Part shown: positions 9,876-17,901 of the stretch, piece after piece
Numbering within the stretch: the stretch's first letter is position 1
Layout of the letters: every line of letters starts with the position of its first letter
From: Paenibacillus sp. J2TS4
GTDB lineage: Bacteria > Bacillota > Bacilli > Paenibacillales > NBRC-103111
DNA length: 64,000 nucleotides
Assembly: GCF_018403245.1 (NCBI RefSeq)
Contig: NZ_BOSH01000005.1
Coordinates: forward strand, 62,001-126,000
Direction of reading: 5' to 3'
Notes under the pieces: generated by a model
Databases searched by the model: none
The model's input: the letters and a program-made list of their open reading frames with translations, nothing else
Told to the model about the DNA's origin: nothing
Made by a program: the position numbers and the translations under genes

Positions 9876-9962
9876 TTCTCCTTCAGCAGTGGCGAGAAGG
9901 AATGAGTAGTCCAAGAGATTATTTTCTTCGAACGAAAGTCCATTATGCTCAGGAGGTAGGAA

Positions 9963-12900
9963 ATGATAAGAACATCATTAAAACGTTGGCTGTCTTCCGC
10001 AATGGTTCTATGCATCGTGTTTTCCCTCGCGTTTTCTTTTGCCCCTGCCGGCTTCGCATCTGCGCAGCCGGTTCAACCGACGACGGCTCAGACAACGGTT
10101 GACTATGATCAACTGCCGCCCATTCTGATTACAGAAATCGTTCCCGATTCCTCGAATGTCAACGGGGCCGACGGCTATGAATTCGTGGAGATCTACAATA
10201 ACACAGACAAAGCTATGAATTACAAGGACTATAAGCTGGTGTACCGCTATCCGAACGGTCTGGAGTTCGATCAGGTGTGGGCGACGATCCCCGAGGAAGT
10301 GATGATCGAACCGGGAGGCACTCTGGTCCTGTGGATCACGAATAATGCCAATCAGCAGACGACTGTGGCCGATTTTAACGCCAATTATGGGACCAACCTG
10401 GTTGAAAATAAAGACATCGTAAGGACCGAAGTCGTCGGCGGGATGCACAACAGCCGCGAGCGGACCATGATCATCGCTACCAACACCGGCTATGAGCTTG
10501 TCGAAGCCAGCTACAACGTTGGTGTGAAGGATACGGCGCCGGATAAAGGAATTTTCTACAAGTATCCGGAAGACGGCTCCACCACTATGCGGCTAATCAG
10601 CAGTGCGACCGATCCAGCCACCCCCGGTTCCGTCAGCCCCGATCAAATTCCGGCTGAACCGGTCAAATTAAAGCCCGATACCGTCCCCCCTGTCATCGAA
10701 AATCTAACCGATCAGACGGGTATCGGAGATGGTCAGGACCTTCAGATCGTCGCGAATGCCCAAGATGACGTCATGGTCCACACCTTCACTTTGCATTACA
10801 GGAGCGCAGAGCAGAGTGAGTACACCAGCGTCAATTTAAAAATCAGCCGGGAGGACTCCCTGTTCCACCATACGATTGATTTTCTGGAGTTTCTCGGAAG
10901 CAAGTATGTAGAGTATTATTTTACGGCCTTCGACGGAACCAACGAGACCGTCAGCGAGCTGTACAAAATAGATATCGTTCAGGATCTGCCCAGTCCGAGG
11001 CTGAATTGGAAGGACGGAGACATTCTGACTGGCCGTTCCACGATCCTGGCTGCCGCAGATGGAATCGCCCCGGATGAATTGCAGCTGTTCGTTGACGGTT
11101 CAGAAGTAAACGAAACTTACCGGGCTCTGGATAGAAATGCTTATTTTGCATTTGAAGTAGATGGCATGGATGAAGGTTACAAAAACTCAGTCAGCCTTGG
11201 AAACGAAGTCATCCGCCTCATTGATGTCAAAATTACCGGATTTGATACGGTTATCGTTCCGGTAGACCCCGTCAAGCTGCATCAAAACAACAACACCGTT
11301 ACCCTTCGTGCTGGTTCTACCAAATCTATTATTGAAGAAAATCCGCAAGAAAATCTCGATGATTTCGATGTCCGAAATGTCCGCCTGCTTCTCAGTGATG
11401 GAACCGTTGTTAGAGACCCTCAATACAGCGATCCCGAAGAAATCCTGGATATGGGAGACAACGGAAGATATTTGCCGGTGGTCGATTTTACCTTCCCCAT
11501 TCCACAGGACAAGCTGACCTCCAAGGCTTATCTGTGGGACACCACCACGGCAGCGGAAGGAAATCATCTGATCCGGGTGCTGGCTCCGGGACAAGGTGAA
11601 GCGGCCGCCCACATCCAGGTCGATAATTCCGCCCCGTTCATTCAGACCACTGTCGAGGAAGGGAAGCTGTATAAAGGCCCCTTTACGATAGACGTTACTG
11701 TAACCGATGAGATCGCAGGAGTCGGGAGCGTCGAGATTCTGCTCGACGGCCAACCGATCGAGGTTCCTTTTGCCGCCTCTTCCGCCGGCCTGGAGCCTGG
11801 AGAGCATCTTCTGCAAATATCCGCTCTGGACAAAATAGGCTTGAAAAGTGAAAAGAGCGTCCTTTTCTCCACTGTGGAAGAAAACCCGCATCCGCCTGAA
11901 CTGGTCAGTCCGCAAGACGGAGCTGCGAATGTAGAGCTTAATCCAACCCTGAGCGTCAAAGTATCCGATCCGACCGAGGACGAGCTGGACGTAACCTTCT
12001 ATCGAGGTTATAAATATAATGCAAGCCAAACAGATAGGGTCCAGGTTTATAAAAATGCTACCGATATGGAGCCTCCCCGCTCAGCCGCTCCGGACGGCGA
12101 AGAAGCCTTGACGGAAGCGGAGTTGGCGAATCTGGCGTCTGTTGATCAGCAATATGTCACCCTGGATTCGACAACCCAATTTCCTTATTTGCGCTTTGAA
12201 GTCGAGTTAGATGGCAATATTACTCAACAGGATACGGTAGAGGTGGTCTGGAAAGGAAACACTCTGGCCAACCGCAAAGTGACAATGTATGCCTGGAATT
12301 ATTCTGAAGACCGCTGGAAAGCTATCGATTCGTTCGTGGCCAAGACCGAGGAGGATTTTACACTAACCGGTATCGTCGATGTTCCGGATTATGTGCGGGA
12401 ACAGAAGGTCAACGTCATCGTTCAGGATCAGATTCCGACACCGGACGAGTATGATTATACGTTCGTATGGATGACGGATACTCAGTTCTATACGGAGGTC
12501 TTCCCGCATATTTACGAATCCCAGGTCAACTGGATCGTGGAGCAGGCAGAGGAAATGAAGATCGATTATGTGATCCATACCGGTGATATCGTCAACGTGC
12601 CCGATTACGAAGCTCAATGGCTGCTTGCAGACCGGTACATGGGAGTGCTGGACCAAGCCGATATTCCATATGGCGTACTGGCGGGCAACCATGATGTCAA
12701 GGATCTGGGCAATAACGAATTCGACTACACGAACTATTACCGTTATTTCGGTGCAGACCGATTTCAGGACAGGCCTTATTACGGGGAATCGTACAAAAAT
12801 AACCGCGGACACTATGATCTGATTTCCTCGCACGGCAATGATTATATTATTGTCTATATGGGCTGGGGAATCGGAGACGAAGAAATCGCCTGGTTGAATC

Positions 12901-14072
12901 AGGTTCTGGCGGACCACCCGGATCGCAAAGCCATTCTCTGTTTTCACGATTACCTGATGGCTAACGGCAACCGGGCGGAAATTGGCGACATTCTGTTCGA
13001 TAGAGTGGTCGTTCCGAATGAGAACGTCGTGCTGGTGTTGAATGGCCATCGGACCGGCAGCACGTTAAGAACAGACGAAATCGATGATAACGGAGACGGA
13101 ATCGCCGACCGCAAAGTATACCAGATCCTGACCGATTATCAAGGCCATGGCGAAGGCGGAGACGGCTTCATGAAACTGTTCCACTTTGACACGGCAACGG
13201 ACACGATCTATGTCAATACGTACTCCCCTTACAAGGAAAAGTATAATTATTACGATCCGGCAGAATTTCCAGGCAAGGACGAGTTCACTTTATCCTTAAG
13301 CCTGGAGCCGCAAGTCAAGCGGGTAGCGACCGATTACTTCGAGGTCAACCTGTACACGAACACGGAAATTGGATCCGTCCAAGGAGTGCCAAGCGGACAA
13401 ACAGTAGAGGCCCAATGGAATGGACTTACTTCCGGCCAAACCTATCAATGGTACACTAGGGTCACTGACGACTTCGGAGGCAGAACAGTGTCGGACATCT
13501 GGAGCTTTACTACCGGGGCCGGCCTTGAGCTTCCTGCCCCAAGCCACCTGCGGGTCACCGGAACGACAGATACCACGATCGGCCTGACATGGAATCCAGT
13601 GGCCGATCCTAACGGGCGGAACATTCAATATGAGCTCTATAAAGATGGTCAGCGGCATGCCGCGGTCACCGAAGCTGTATACACGGTCACCGGACTGGCT
13701 CCGGATACGGAGTATCGCTTCTACGTTGTAGCTGCAGATGACCACGGATATAAATCTGCGCCGAGCGAAACGATTATTGCAGCCACTTCAGCTTCGGAGC
13801 CTGCGGCCGACTTGGATGCCATTCGCCAGTTAGTGGACGGCTACATCGCCTCAGACGACTTGCGCGGCCCGTTGGCGAAGCAACTGAGCAATACTCTCAG
13901 CCAGGCCCAGCATCAGTATGATAAAGGCCGATTGGAGCAGGCTGCCCGGGATCTGGATAAATTCCTGAAGCAGCTGAACAACCAAGCTATGCAGCGCCAC
14001 ATCTCGGCCGAAGCCAAGGAGCAGCTTGAGCAGCAGGTCAGCGCCTTGCTGCAGCACTGGCGGGAACAATAA
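9963..14072 (+). CDS. Large secreted calcineurin-like phosphoesterase with lamin-tail, Ig-like, FN3 and FIMAH domains
   Basis: 1369 residues from an ATG with AGGAGG upstream. The signal peptide ends near residue 34 (APAGFASAQ). Residues about 55-200 are a lamin-tail domain (ILITEIVPDSS, YEFVEIYNNTDKAMNYKDY). About 235-650 are Ig-like and bacterial beta-sandwich repeats (DTVPPVIENLTDQTG, DNSAPFIQTTVEEGKLYKG). About 830-1100 are the metallophosphoesterase, with MTDTQ, HTGDIV, GNHD, CFHD and NGHRTG as metal and catalytic motifs; the first motif has Gln where the classic form has His. A fibronectin type III domain lies near 1190-1275. A C-terminal alpha-helical FIMAH domain follows (DDLRGPLAKQLSNTLSQA). 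No cell-wall sorting motif was seen. Its likely role is hydrolysis of extracellular phosphate esters or nucleic-acid components; the substrate is unknown. Confidence 0.85.
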   Translation: MIRTSLKRWLSSAMVLCIVFSLAFSFAPAGFASAQPVQPTTAQTTVDYDQLPPILITEIVPDSSNVNGADGYEFVEIYNNTDKAMNYKDYKLVYRYPNGLEFDQVWATIPEEVMIEPGGTLVLWITNNANQQTTVADFNANYGTNLVENKDIVRTEVVGGMHNSRERTMIIATNTGYELVEASYNVGVKDTAPDKGIFYKYPEDGSTTMRLISSATDPATPGSVSPDQIPAEPVKLKPDTVPPVIENLTDQTGIGDGQDLQIVANAQDDVMVHTFTLHYRSAEQSEYTSVNLKISREDSLFHHTIDFLEFLGSKYVEYYFTAFDGTNETVSELYKIDIVQDLPSPRLNWKDGDILTGRSTILAAADGIAPDELQLFVDGSEVNETYRALDRNAYFAFEVDGMDEGYKNSVSLGNEVIRLIDVKITGFDTVIVPVDPVKLHQNNNTVTLRAGSTKSIIEENPQENLDDFDVRNVRLLLSDGTVVRDPQYSDPEEILDMGDNGRYLPVVDFTFPIPQDKLTSKAYLWDTTTAAEGNHLIRVLAPGQGEAAAHIQVDNSAPFIQTTVEEGKLYKGPFTIDVTVTDEIAGVGSVEILLDGQPIEVPFAASSAGLEPGEHLLQISALDKIGLKSEKSVLFSTVEENPHPPELVSPQDGAANVELNPTLSVKVSDPTEDELDVTFYRGYKYNASQTDRVQVYKNATDMEPPRSAAPDGEEALTEAELANLASVDQQYVTLDSTTQFPYLRFEVELDGNITQQDTVEVVWKGNTLANRKVTMYAWNYSEDRWKAIDSFVAKTEEDFTLTGIVDVPDYVREQKVNVIVQDQIPTPDEYDYTFVWMTDTQFYTEVFPHIYESQVNWIVEQAEEMKIDYVIHTGDIVNVPDYEAQWLLADRYMGVLDQADIPYGVLAGNHDVKDLGNNEFDYTNYYRYFGADRFQDRPYYGESYKNNRGHYDLISSHGNDYIIVYMGWGIGDEEIAWLNQVLADHPDRKAILCFHDYLMANGNRAEIGDILFDRVVVPNENVVLVLNGHRTGSTLRTDEIDDNGDGIADRKVYQILTDYQGHGEGGDGFMKLFHFDTATDTIYVNTYSPYKEKYNYYDPAEFPGKDEFTLSLSLEPQVKRVATDYFEVNLYTNTEIGSVQGVPSGQTVEAQWNGLTSGQTYQWYTRVTDDFGGRTVSDIWSFTTGAGLELPAPSHLRVTGTTDTTIGLTWNPVADPNGRNIQYELYKDGQRHAAVTEAVYTVTGLAPDTEYRFYVVAADDHGYKSAPSETIIAATSASEPAADLDAIRQLVDGYIASDDLRGPLAKQLSNTLSQAQHQYDKGRLEQAARDLDKFLKQLNNQAMQRHISAEAKEQLEQQVSALLQHWREQ

Positions 14073-14104
14073 TGGTGTAACAGCGCGGCGCGAACACAAA
14101 ATAG

Positions 14105-14137
14105 AGCCAGGGAGGCCTTAGGCTTCCCTGGCTTTTT
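14105..14137 (+). terminator. Strong terminator between convergent genes
   Basis: A 13-base stem (AGCCAGGGAGGCC at 14105-14117 with GGCTTCCCTGGCT at 14121-14133) with a TTA loop, then TTTTT. It ends the phosphoesterase gene and may also act, more weakly, for the DUF4236 gene read from the other side. Confidence 0.9.
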
Positions 14138-14173
14138 GACATGCTGTGATGTAACCGATAACTACTAAACCGT

Positions 14174-15280
14174 TCACTTCTGATTTCTAATACCTATTTT
14201 TTCAACCGGTTTAAATCCCTTTGTTTTCAAAAAGCTCATTCGGTGATCAAAGTTAATCATCGAATCGGAACAATCTATTAGATCAAAGTTCAGTTGCTGC
14301 AGTGTGGGCTTGTCTATTCTGACGGATAGGATGACTACCCGCTCTTGATACCCCGTGGCCGTATTAAGCTGCTCATTGTAAGCATGGATACAAACCGTTT
14401 CCAGCGGCAGAAGAGCGAACAGGTCGCTGGCGATACGCAGAGTACAGCTACAAACGTAATCTTGAAAAAGCTCAAAATATTGCGTTTTGGACATTGCTCT
14501 AGTAGAGAGTCTCCCCGTCTGAGTTAAGGTCTTCACTTCAGTGGGGATAACGCTTGGCCGCACATCGAATTCCACCTCTACCACCTGGGCATCTTCCATC
14601 GACACTTCGAATCCGCTGGCGAAATCCATTATATTATCGAACGGCGACATTTCCTCAATCACCCGCAGGCAGGCATCCGTATTTCCGTCCAGTACCCCTG
14701 CAGCCAACCGAATCAAATCCTCCCATTCGTTATAATCTTCCTGGTCTTCTTTCTGAGCTTTTAGCAACTCTTCGTTCAGTGTTTTCTCAATTTTTAGATC
14801 CTGCTTGAACCACTTCTGAAAAATATTTGGCTTGAACGATTGCAGAGCCTTCTCTGCTGCTATTTCCCGCGGTCCCTTCTGCCCAGGCGAAAACGGAGGA
14901 GGTGTGCGGCTAATAGATGCCCAATCCAGGATCTCACCGATTTCTTTATGGATTGATCTAAGTATCTCCAGCTTATTTTCAAACAACTCTACTTCGAGCT
15001 TGGCTCGTTCCAATTCCTGCAGTTTAGCCAACTCTTTCTCCATTCTTTTTAATTCCTGGTTTCTTTGATAAGTGGAGTTCCGGTTGGCACGGTTGCGATT
15101 CATGCTTTTGCTGTACGATTTTCCGGTTCCTGGAATGCGTGCCGTTACCCGAGCCCCTGTCCTGGAGTTGATGCTATACCTGAGCCCTTTGCCGCCAATG
15201 CTTACTCCCACACTTTTTTTCCCCATATTTAGCCTGACTCCAGGTGCGATTTTAAACCTTTTGCGAGATCCGAATCCCAT
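14174..15280 (-). CDS. DUF4236 domain protein with coiled coil and unrecognised C-terminal domain
   Basis: 368 residues. The first 55 are a clear DUF4236 domain: basic, glycine-rich, with KIAPGVRLNMGKKSVGVSIG, GLRYSINSRTG and RIPGTGKSYS. Residues about 70-115 (RNQELKRMEKELAKLQELER) form a coiled coil. A polar helical stretch follows, then a mixed alpha/beta C-terminal domain of about 150 residues (VVEVEFDVRPSVIPTEVKTL, FELFQDYVCSCTLRIASDLF, PVEKIGI) that I do not recognise. There is no signal peptide or membrane span. It lies on the same strand downstream of the Wadjet operon but is separated from it by about 700 bases and a terminator, so it is not part of that transcript. Function unknown. 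Confidence 0.7.
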   Translation of the reverse strand: MGFGSRKRFKIAPGVRLNMGKKSVGVSIGGKGLRYSINSRTGARVTARIPGTGKSYSKSMNRNRANRNSTYQRNQELKRMEKELAKLQELERAKLEVELFENKLEILRSIHKEIGEILDWASISRTPPPFSPGQKGPREIAAEKALQSFKPNIFQKWFKQDLKIEKTLNEELLKAQKEDQEDYNEWEDLIRLAAGVLDGNTDACLRVIEEMSPFDNIMDFASGFEVSMEDAQVVEVEFDVRPSVIPTEVKTLTQTGRLSTRAMSKTQYFELFQDYVCSCTLRIASDLFALLPLETVCIHAYNEQLNTATGYQERVVILSVRIDKPTLQQLNFDLIDCSDSMINFDHRMSFLKTKGFKPVEKIGIRNQK

Positions 15281-15424
15281 TTCTTTCGCCCCCCACTTAC
15301 TTTTTTGGTCGTATAGTTCAGAAGTCGCATGACTTAATATTCAATTCTTCAAATACCTATAAAATCCTCCATTTATTTCTATGTAGAGGGGGCATTACGA
15401 GACTTGCCGCTGATAAAACATATG

Positions 15425-15484
15425 CCACGATAATCGTGCTTTTTATGGGGGCGAGCCCCGAGGGATCCGTCCGCGCGGACGGAT
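15425..15484. repeat. Cluster of three consecutive hairpins
   Basis: Within 60 bases there are CACGATAATCGTG (15425-15437, followed by CTTTTT), GGGGCGAGCCCC, and a perfect 20-bp palindrome at 15465-15484 centred on GTCCGCGCGGAC. This is the only notable structure in the gene-free part of 15281-15930, apart from a wider inverted repeat (AACGGCG near 15526 with CGCCGTT near 15625). Confidence 0.5.
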
Positions 15485-15759
15485 TAAAAGCTTCTAAGTG
15501 ACGCGCTTGACTAGGTAGAGTAAGAAAACGGCGCCTGCGATTCGGCTTCAGCGTACTAGCCCGGCCTCCAAGTGTCGCTAACGAACCTGAACACCGCTAT
15601 TGCTGCAAAAACGACGCCGTTTCAAGTTTAACGAAACTCAAAGTTGTTATCATGACGAACTGCTGCTTCATTACCTTCTATTCTGGCATATAGCGATTCC
15701 TTGTTTCGTTATAAAATGTAAAAGCCTCATTTTGCCCGAATAACGGTTGTATGTTTCGT

Positions 15760-15840
15760 AAGCCCCGTCTTAATTCCATAGCTCGAAGCAGCATGATCGC
15801 GATCTGTTCCCGGCTCACGGATTGGCTCAGGGGCAAACTG
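15760..15840 (-). pseudogene. Remnant of an S-layer-homology (SLH) domain
   Basis: Read on the minus strand, this short stretch gives LPLSQSVSREQIAIMLLRAM, close to the SLH core (P-x-VTREQ-x-A-x-ML-x-RA). An in-frame stop lies just upstream and nothing codes on either side. It looks like the residue of a decayed cell-surface protein gene. The match is short, so chance cannot be excluded. Confidence 0.4.
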
Positions 15841-15930
15841 TTCAGCCGATTTTTCTAACCGAAGCCAACACATTATTACTCCGCTTTTAACCGCTTTTTG
15901 GAAATTACTGATTTCCAGGTTGGGCCACAA

Positions 15931-15974
15931 AAAGAAGGTTGAAAGAGCCATGCTCTTTCAACCTTCTTTTATTT
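15931..15974. terminator. Bidirectional terminator with 18-bp perfect stem
   Basis: An 18-base arm at 15931-15948 pairs perfectly with 15952-15969 around a CAT loop. T tracts leave the hairpin on both strands (CTTTTATTTTTATT on plus, CTTTTTG on minus). It terminates the small gene at 15995-16204 and whatever reaches it from the Wadjet operon. Confidence 0.9.
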
Positions 15975-15994
15975 TTATTAACGGAACATTGTAT

Positions 15995-16204
15995 TCACGC
16001 TCTGCAAAGTTCAAATCCTTGTCTCTGATCCGGTGTTAAAATTCCGGCCGATTCAAGTATATCGTCAATGGAATAATCATCCTCTACCTCGATGGTACCT
16101 TTATCTAAATCAATTTTAATTTTACTCTGAGTGACATTTATTTTAGATAAAATGGAGCGCAGCTCATTTGTAGTTTGTTGATCCATTTTTTTGGGTATAG
16201 ACAT
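15995..16204 (-). CDS. Small acidic protein of unknown function, downstream of jetD
   Basis: 69 residues from the ATG at 16204, which has AGGGGG 9 bases upstream; an upstream TTG at 16213 overlaps that site's spacing and is less likely. The protein is helical at the N-terminus (DQQTTNELRSILSKI), then has a short beta-like segment rich in acid (KIKIDLDKGTIEVEDDYS), and ends GILTPDQRQGFELC. It has no membrane span or signal. It lies 130 bases after jetD on the same strand, with a candidate promoter of its own between them, and ends in a strong terminator. I recognise no family. It could be an accessory of the Wadjet module or an unrelated passenger. Confidence 0.55.
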   Translation of the reverse strand: MSIPKKMDQQTTNELRSILSKINVTQSKIKIDLDKGTIEVEDDYSIDDILESAGILTPDQRQGFELCRA

Positions 16205-16225
16205 TACAATCAACCCCCTGTAAAG

Positions 16226-16275
16226 CTTTTCTCAAGTTCTCATTATTGTATCATAGCGGGTCCAAGTTGAGAAAA
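16226..16275 (-). promoter_or_regulatory. Inverted repeat enclosing a candidate promoter for the small acidic gene
   Basis: GCTTTTCTCAA and TTGAGAAAAGC flank an interior that on the minus strand reads TATGATACAAT, giving a good -10 (TACAAT at 16250-16245) but a weak -35. The 11-base arms could also form a hairpin after jetD or serve as an operator. Confidence 0.35.
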
Positions 16276-16333
16276 GCGAAAAGAGGAGTCGGATGCTATG
16301 GAAACTCCGTACAGAATCCGATAAACTTGGAAG

Positions 16334-17899
16334 TCATTGGGAACGGGACACAGCTTGAAGCCAATCCTCCGCCAACAACGAAATAAACGCTTCCTGGAAC
16401 AGCTTAACTTTATAAGATGACATTTCAAGCTGTAACTCCTCATCCCATGGAATGATGAGCTTGGCTAACTTCGAAAGATCAGTATGTCCGAAAGACGGAC
16501 CGGGATGACCCTCTGCCATCTCGCGATAGGTGGATAGATCGAACCGCCAGGGTACATAATGTTCGGGAAATCGATGAGCGAGAGAGCTTCCCATAACCAG
16601 CCCTTTAACATCAAAATCACCGGAATAATAGATAGGGCATCGATTGCCGGAATGGTCCAAACATAACTGAATCCACCGCAAGGCCGCCGCGCTTGTTGGT
16701 CCGCTGGTGCATATAAGGACCGGAACGGGTAAGCTGGACACCGAATTGAGCATGGATGTTCGATTCCCTTCTAACCGCACAGCTTCTGCTGATCGCATCC
16801 ATTCTGCGGTTATATCCAATAGTGTCGAGAAGATAGACGGGTTTTCTACCACATACAACGCACTGCATTGAGGAACGTCCGTGCCCTTAATCTTCTCTAC
16901 CTGGCGTAACGTCCATACTGTTGGCTCCGGTGACAGGCCAAGGCGAGGGATATAGACGTATACCAATGAGGACAGGTCATCATCGGCAATTCCAACTGAA
17001 CGATACACTTCTCTAATTGCCAAAGAGTCCGCGACTATATCCTCATTATCTTCGGCTTGCACCTCACTCCCTTCAGTCAGCGCCTTGCTCTCTTCCTCAT
17101 GATCCGCGAGCATATTGGAATGCCCAATTCGGCTTGATCCGGACGAAGACACATTCTCTTCGAAACCCTTCCCACGTTCACGTCCTTCTGGCTGCCCCGC
17201 CTCCAACTCCGCTTCTGACAACCGCTCGCGAAGGGCATAGAACAAAAGCCGGCCTGCAGGCTGCTTCCAATCCAAGGCGTGTGAATCCCCACTTGCCTTC
17301 GCTGCCAATACCGGCAAGCGAATCGTAGAGAGAGCTATTGGACCGACAGCAAGGGAGGGTCTCTCCGAGAAGAGAATGATCAGAGCACGGACGGCGCGGC
17401 CCAATTCTGCCTCTGCTCCCATCGGATCCGCCAAGAATACCTCTTTAAGCGTCCGATAACCTTGCCCGTCTCCTCCTTCCAACCGCCGCAACCAACCATC
17501 CACGTATGCAGGCAACTCATCACCGTGCACATTTCTAAGATGGAGGAATAAGTGCTGCCATTCCCTTTGACGCATCATTCGCTTCTCCGACTTTGTCAGA
17601 AGTGGAGTTGCTTCCAGCAACTGGTGCAGCTCCGTCAGCCGATACGGGAAGGGAGAGTCGGACAATTCTTCTTCGAATCGTTGTAGCCCAATCCGAATAG
17701 TATCGCCTTCTTTGTAATTCCACCCGAAGAACAGGTTGATCGCTTCACACTCTTCCTCTGTTGCACATTTAACAACGGCTTTTCCGCCAATACGTTCCAA
17801 TGACTCGTACTTTTTCCACATTAAAGATAGCATCCGGCTAAACCCGGGACGACCAAAGTAAGCCTTTGCCCTTTCGGAAGCTTGCAAATTTCGCCTCAT
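16334..17899 (-). CDS. jetD: Wadjet anti-plasmid nuclease subunit JetD (Toprim, DUF3323/DUF2399)
   Basis: Start at the ATG at 17899, two bases after the jetC stop, with GGATGGAG before it; longer readings from 17944 lie inside jetC. 521 residues. The N-terminal DUF3323 region begins ERAKAYFGRPGFSRML. The C-terminal DUF2399 region holds the Toprim signature: acidic YVVENPSIF, ICTSGPTSAAALRWI, and YYSGDFDVKGL with the metal-binding D-x-D. These are the residues expected in an active nuclease. In Wadjet systems JetD cleaves circular DNA that the JetABC condensin-like motor has extruded, which removes plasmids. It is the last gene of jetA-jetB-jetC-jetD. Confidence 0.9.
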   Translation of the reverse strand: MRRNLQASERAKAYFGRPGFSRMLSLMWKKYESLERIGGKAVVKCATEEECEAINLFFGWNYKEGDTIRIGLQRFEEELSDSPFPYRLTELHQLLEATPLLTKSEKRMMRQREWQHLFLHLRNVHGDELPAYVDGWLRRLEGGDGQGYRTLKEVFLADPMGAEAELGRAVRALIILFSERPSLAVGPIALSTIRLPVLAAKASGDSHALDWKQPAGRLLFYALRERLSEAELEAGQPEGRERGKGFEENVSSSGSSRIGHSNMLADHEEESKALTEGSEVQAEDNEDIVADSLAIREVYRSVGIADDDLSSLVYVYIPRLGLSPEPTVWTLRQVEKIKGTDVPQCSALYVVENPSIFSTLLDITAEWMRSAEAVRLEGNRTSMLNSVSSLPVPVLICTSGPTSAAALRWIQLCLDHSGNRCPIYYSGDFDVKGLVMGSSLAHRFPEHYVPWRFDLSTYREMAEGHPGPSFGHTDLSKLAKLIIPWDEELQLEMSSYKVKLFQEAFISLLAEDWLQAVSRSQ

Positions 17900-17901
17900 A
17901 C

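Noticed and set aside
9872..10102. 76-codon plus-strand frame overlapping the start of the phosphoesterase gene
   Set aside because: It spans the phosphoesterase ribosome site and signal peptide in another frame and has no family features.
11187..12029. 280-codon open frame on the minus strand inside the phosphoesterase gene
   Set aside because: It is antisense to a protein with clear domains and has no ribosome site or recognisable motif; it arises from codon bias.
15727..15951. 74-codon minus-strand frame
   Set aside because: No ribosome site, it crosses the strong terminator, and the SLH-like reading in a different frame explains the local sequence better.
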